From Megascapheus bottae (Eukaryota; Chordata; Mammalia; Rodentia; Geomyidae): a stretch of DNA of 64,000 bases. Positions 59,388 to 64,000 of the stretch are shown in pieces; position 1 is the first letter of the stretch; the number at the start of each line of letters is the position of its first letter. The stretch is taken from assembly GCA_024803745.1 (NCBI GenBank), contig JANJXV010000152.1, forward strand, positions 1,167,501 through 1,231,500. Reading direction: 5' to 3'. Position numbers and translations under genes: made by a program. The notes below the pieces were generated by a model. The model was not told where the DNA came from and ran no database searches. It worked only from the letters and a program-made list of their open reading frames with translations.

Positions 59388-59753
59388 TGTTGGGGGCCAA
59401 ATAACGCCATGTCTAATAACTTTCTGCTGAGGCTTGTAGTAGGGGTAAGACTCGTGGACCTCTTTGTCCTGTCCATCTTTTATACTGATAGGCTCCCGCA
59501 CCCAATATAAGGAGGAGGGATTTGGGGAATAAATGAGGAGAGAGGAGAGAGGCAAGAGAGGCGAGAGAGGTGAGAGAGGTATATCTTCCTGCCTTGATGA
59601 AGGTGCATGGTGTCTCTGTTCGTGCTCCGGGGTAAGAAAGCTAAGTGAAGGAGGACAGTGGGCCCCTTCCTCTCGAGGCTTGGCCTGGTCAGGGTGTGTT
59701 TTTCCCCATTCCCCCTACTAGTAGAGAGGGATCGGGGACGAAGTATCCTGACA
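59388..59753 (+). repeat. Probable solo LTR of an endogenous retrovirus
   Basis: About 366 bp begins TGTTGGGGGCC and ends CCTGACA. It contains a TATA-like 'caatataaggagg' (near 59501-59513) and a polyadenylation-type 'aataaatgagg' (near 59528-59538), in correct order. A GA-rich tandem tract lies between 59533 and 59580. No internal retroviral sequence flanks it. I found no clean target duplication (cacttt and caattt at best), so the exact ends are uncertain. Confidence 0.7.
59533..59580 (+). repeat. Short GAGAGG-type tandem tract in the LTR
   Basis: Repeats of gagagaggc and gagagaggt follow the aataaa signal of the putative LTR. Confidence 0.8.
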
Positions 59754-61119
59754 CAATTTCTTTAAGATGAAGCATGCAATTTGAGGGCTGGAAGTGAGTG
59801 GATGGATCTTGAATAAAAGTTGAGATCTTTCTCCTTATAGGTTCCAAGACAACAAATTTGTCACAAAACTCTCATCTGTACTGTTGGCTTGAAAACCAGG
59901 GTCAGGACAAATTAGGGTGCTACAGAGCTGCACAAGTCAAATACTCATTCTCATTATGTGACAAAACACTTCTAATACATTTGGAATCCATTCCTTCTTT
60001 AACTCCTTAATATATATGAAGCCAAGTTTATCACCTAATTCAGGTAAGCAGAACCAACATACACAAATCTAGCCTGAAAAATCTTCAAATATTTGTGCCA
60101 GAATTTCTTTTTGTTATTAAAAAAACTTGGGACTATAAAGTAAATCTAGAGGATGCATACATTGCGAGTTCTCTCACAAGAATACAAATCAGCAGCTTCA
60201 AATTGTCTAGAGCACTCTGTTCTAAGTGTTGGAACACGTGCAGTTATTTTGTTTTGGAGGCAAGGCTTAAGAAATTCCTGTGTTCATTGTAAGAAACATG
60301 TGACATACAGCATGAATCATTTGAAAAGGGACTAGCTTTAAACTGGGGTGTAAGCAACAGATGGGGCAGAGAAAGAACAGAAGATAGAACTAAGCAAATG
60401 TCAAGCACTGGAGGCCTTCATGATCAGAATGCTCTGTAAAATATAGCTGGAGATACTAAGTTTCTAGCTACTCTGTTTACAAGAGGGCCTGGGTAGATGC
60501 ACTGAAACTTGCCAGGACTAGAAAGCTCAGGTGAGTTGAAGTTTGGTGCCTGGAAATGTTTGAGCTTAAACAGGCATGAAATTTGGGCTTTTAATGTGAC
60601 TTTGATTTTCAAAAAAACTTGAACAGCAAGGTGGTTTGGGGTAGAAGGATAAGAGCAAAGGTGAAGTTTCTGGCTATTGCAATCGCAAACATGACAACAC
60701 TGGTCACTGCGGAAAGGTACATCTCAAGGCAGTCAGTAGTAAGGGAGGAGGCAAAGACACAATATGGTTTCAGCTGGCTGGACATTTAAATCTGGGAGAT
60801 AGCTGGTGAGAAAAAAAGAGTCCTGAAGTAGAGTAAATGATACTGAGGCCTCTGCTGATTAGAAGTTTATATAGTGACTAGAAAACTACCGCTGGCTCTA
60901 TCAAATGTGTTCAGTCCCAGAAATGGGAAAATTCAACTTGAGATTGCCCCTCAGGACAGAGGTACAGGAATAGGTTGACACGCCTTCCATTTATTTCTTG
61001 TAAACATTTTGCCAAATTTGTCATCTTTTGGTATAAGTCCCATTTTGTTTAGCAGTTTTAGGTATAAGTAAATTTTTGTTTAGTGATGTAGTATTTTTAC
61101 TTCTGACAGAAACTAAAGT
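59754..61119. other. Anonymous sequence
   Basis: No supported feature. Confidence 0.5.
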
Positions 61120-61357
61120 TTTGTGTGTGGGGGGGGGTTGTCATGGAACTTGAACTGGACCTGGGTGCTGTACCTGAGCCCTTCAGCTCAAGGATACTGC
61201 CCTACCCTTGAGCCAAGCCCCACTTCCATTTTCCAGAGGTTAATCGGAGATAAGAGTCTCAGGTCCTTTTAGGTCTGGGCTGGATTTGAACCTTGATCCT
61301 CAGATCTCAGCCTCCTTAGTAGCTAGGATTACAGGCGTGAGCCACCTCACCCAGCTG
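61120..61357 (-). repeat. 7SL/B1-like composite SINE
   Basis: A T/G-rich start is followed by 'cttcagctcaaggatactgc', 'tgagccaagccccacttcc', 'ttaatcggagataagagtct', and a B1-type end, 'gattacaggcgtgagccacc'. Best-preserved copy of this type in the window. Confidence 0.9.
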
Positions 61358-63540
61358 TATCAAAATTTTTTATCCAAACATGTAACTTGGGAAGTTGAGC
61401 TGAATGTTAAAGCCATAGAACCCAGCATCTATCCAGAGATCGAGAAATCTGTTGTGTAGTCACTACTGGTATCAACAAAGCTTTATGCACACATGAAACT
61501 GGTTCCTTCTATTTCCTAATAGTTCTGATCTTAAGCACAGTTTAGCTGTGCTTAATAGTTTAGCTGGTGTGGTCAGTTCTCATTTCTCAGCAGTGGATAA
61601 TACATCCCTTACCCTCCTACATTTGTAGACTCATTCTCTACAGCAATTTAAGATTTTTGCTACAGGCCTCAGTTTACATATCTTCCTTATTTCTTAAATG
61701 GATTGTGGTATCATCCATTTAAGGCCCTGAAAAGAGACAAATGTCTCAACAGAAAAGAGGAGAACTGACCACAAACACTGGGAGCATAAAGAGATTCCTG
61801 ATTCAAGTGTGATGATTAGGAAAGAAGACTGACCTAACTCACTGAGAAATAGGAATTACCAGGAATCTTTGTAGTTTGAGAGGAAGATTTTTTATAATAT
61901 CAGGTGGGCAAAAAAATCATGTAGGCTCTGGAGGTAGCCCTGTGTAGGGATTTCCTGTTGGCTAACCAGAACGCAAAAGGAGAGGCTACCTAGAGAGGGA
62001 AGAAAGTTGAACCTATTATCTAAAGCCTACCACATAGCTCAAGGATATTTTAAGTACTAATTTTACTGTAGTAGGCCTGGACATTATGTGGGATGTAATA
62101 TACACTGCACAAAAGACCACCATGGCTGCAACCTGTCAACTACTAAGAAAGAACTCAGGCCAGGTAGACCAAAGGAACCATATGATCAACAACCCAGGTG
62201 CCTTGAGAAAGGCAGATGGAATTGATTTTTTCCTTAAGAAATTGTAACAACCCAGGGAGCAAGTCAGGAACCTTGAACATTCTTGATAAACATAGTTTGA
62301 AAGCAGAGTCAACAGAATATTCTGGGCAGAACAGTGGAGGGAAAAAATCCAAAGCTACCTCCACCCAAGCCACCCCTAGTTTTTCTAGCTTTGTTTTCAA
62401 GTAACTTTTCAGGGGTCTCATGTGTCTTCATTCCCCCAACATAACCATGTGAAACAGGAGGAATTCATCCCCTGTCTCCCCATTGTCAGCTGAAGGTGAT
62501 GCCTTTCCTGAACCCTTTCAACTTTCTTAGAATCCACAGTCCCCTCCCTCTCCACAGCCCACCAGTAGTTTCTTTTTTAGCTCCCACATCCCCTTTGCCT
62601 CTTGATTACTTTTCGCCAAAAAATATTTGAGAAAGAAACAAACACTTTGCTCCAGAAAACCCTGTCTCTAATATTTTTTGCTTCAAAAGAAGGGTAGCTT
62701 TAAGTGTGGGGTGGGTGGAAGAAATATTTTTTTCTGCAAAACCTGAGGCTAGGCTTTCAGGAAAAGGCCCTGGTTGTACACTTGGTGGAAAATCCATGAC
62801 TCCTGGAAAGCTTGGAGAGAGTCAGCCACTGGAACCTGCACAAGAAGGAAGCCTGTTGGGGCTCTCCTGTAGCTTCAGAGCTTCCTTTTCCCCCAAAATT
62901 TCAGTGGGAACTCAGAGACTAAGTATTTGCAACTCCTGAGGCCGCTTAGCTAAATGCTCCCTTCTTTTCACTGACTGTGAGCCATGTCATTGTGATGCTT
63001 GTCCATGGTAAGGGAGAGGAAATATGAATCAGTATCCCAGGGCCACCAGTGCCCAGGCCAGAGCTAGTCCAGTAGTCAAAGCTTGGCGAGGTGACCCAGG
63101 GATGCACTTCACAGGTCAGGGTTCTGCAGGGGCAGTTTCTTGTGGAGGCATGAGCCAGCCTCACAGCCAAGCCTAGAACCAGCCCCTCTTTGCCCAAACA
63201 TCCAGCTAATCTTTCCAGTCATTTGTCAAGTTGAGCATCCCCCAGTCCTGTTGGGAGATTGGCTGGTCCTCTGGCACTAGGCGATCACAGCATGGTAATA
63301 AGTGGATGAGGATGTCTCAGATCAGTGAGTGTCATGGGAAACAGGGCAGGACTGCCTGGCACTGGCTGTGACCCCCCAATTCCAGGGTCATCACACTGAA
63401 GTGTGCTGCAGACCTGGCAGGCAGAGCCTTAGTACCCCAGAAGCCTGGCAAAGCAAATCTGTAATCCTGAGGAACATACATATGAGTACCCTCTCCTTGC
63501 CCATGGAGCCTCTTTCTGTCTTCCTGTGCGAGTGTGTGTT
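61358..63540. other. Anonymous sequence, higher GC toward the right
   Basis: Base composition rises after about 62400. No open frame shows a recognisable domain. An unannotated exon cannot be excluded. Confidence 0.45.
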
Positions 63541-63985
63541 GGGGTGTGGGGTGAGGGACTTAGACAACAGGTTTCTGGACCTGCCAAGCCTGTGCCATGA
63601 ACTTGCAAGACTCTCAATTCTGAATCACCCTGTAATCCTACCCCTAACCATGCTCCAGTTTCAGCTTCTCTATCCTGCTACCATTGCACCACGCCCTCTC
63701 CTCAGGTCACCATGGAATCTGCTTGATATGGTATGTTGAGATTGCTCTCTGCTCTTTTCTACCCTCATGGCTGTTTCATAACAGTATTATGTGTGCTAGA
63801 GTCTTCAAGTTCTTTGAGGAACATGGATCCAAAATGCTTTCTAAGAAAGACTCATAATTCACTCTCTCAAAATATGCATTCTCTGCATCTCCTGAAGGAA
63901 TTCGCATATAACAAAAGGATGCATAAGAATACAACATTATATTTCTAAATTTCTTCTTGTGGCAGGACCACACTCCCCATGACAT
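63541..63985 (+). repeat. Unclassified dispersed repeat, copy 2
   Basis: Resembles 42583-42910 in order and orientation, with small insertions. It may continue beyond the window. Confidence 0.5.
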
Positions 63986-64000
63986 CTCCCTGCTAAAAAT

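Noticed and set aside
63329..63739. 136-codon plus-strand frame
   Set aside because: It overlaps the dispersed repeat and lacks any recognisable motif; GC-rich DNA easily gives frames of this size.

Overview
The window is nuclear DNA from a rodent. It holds no bacterial-type genes, operons or CRISPR. It is AT-rich and intron-bearing, packed with LINE-1 copies, and dotted with tRNA/ID-like and 7SL/B1-like SINEs. The commonest SINE is a dimer with a tRNA-like head and a body ending in a 'caggccctgagttcaagcccc' type tail (shown here in shortened form). It resembles the ID-like dimeric SINEs of pocket mice, kangaroo rats and gophers (Geomyoidea). That assignment is an inference I could not test by alignment.

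Region 1 (125-25772) is a vomeronasal type-2 receptor (V2R) locus. Gene A, on the minus strand, keeps all six expected exons between 17157 and 125: signal-peptide exon 1, ligand-domain exons 2-4, the 124-bp cysteine-rich exon 5 and the 7TM exon 6. Gene B, on the plus strand, keeps exons 2-6 between 20506 and 25772. The two face away from each other (head to head). They match in exon lengths and in several intron lengths, and their introns also look alike, so they appear to be an inverted duplication. Both are pseudogenes with frameshifts, stops and splice-site losses. None of the lesions I could place is shared, so each probably decayed after the duplication.

Region 2 (25773-36838) is repeat-derived or anonymous DNA with several LINE-1 fragments, one of them split by a younger LINE-1 with a recognisable target-site duplication.

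Region 3 (36839-41620) is a betaretrovirus-like (class II) endogenous provirus on the minus strand. It has two 452-bp LTRs, a 6-bp duplication (aaacaa), a tRNA-Lys3-like primer site, broken gag, a dUTPase piece, an integrase piece and a small env remnant. Protease, reverse transcriptase and RNase H are deleted.

Region 4 (41621-57340) is anonymous DNA around a nested pair of LINE-1s: a near-full-length plus-strand L1 (48369-55106) inside a 5'-truncated minus-strand L1 (46598-55299). Each has its own target-site duplication.

Region 5 (57341-63985) has SINEs, another L1 3' end, a probable solo LTR (59388-59753), and the second copy of an unclassified dispersed repeat whose first copy is at about 42583-42910.

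I see no intact protein-coding gene in the window and no evidence of a novel functional system. The most informative features are the inverted V2R pseudogene pair, the nested insertions that date one another, and the unclassified repeat.
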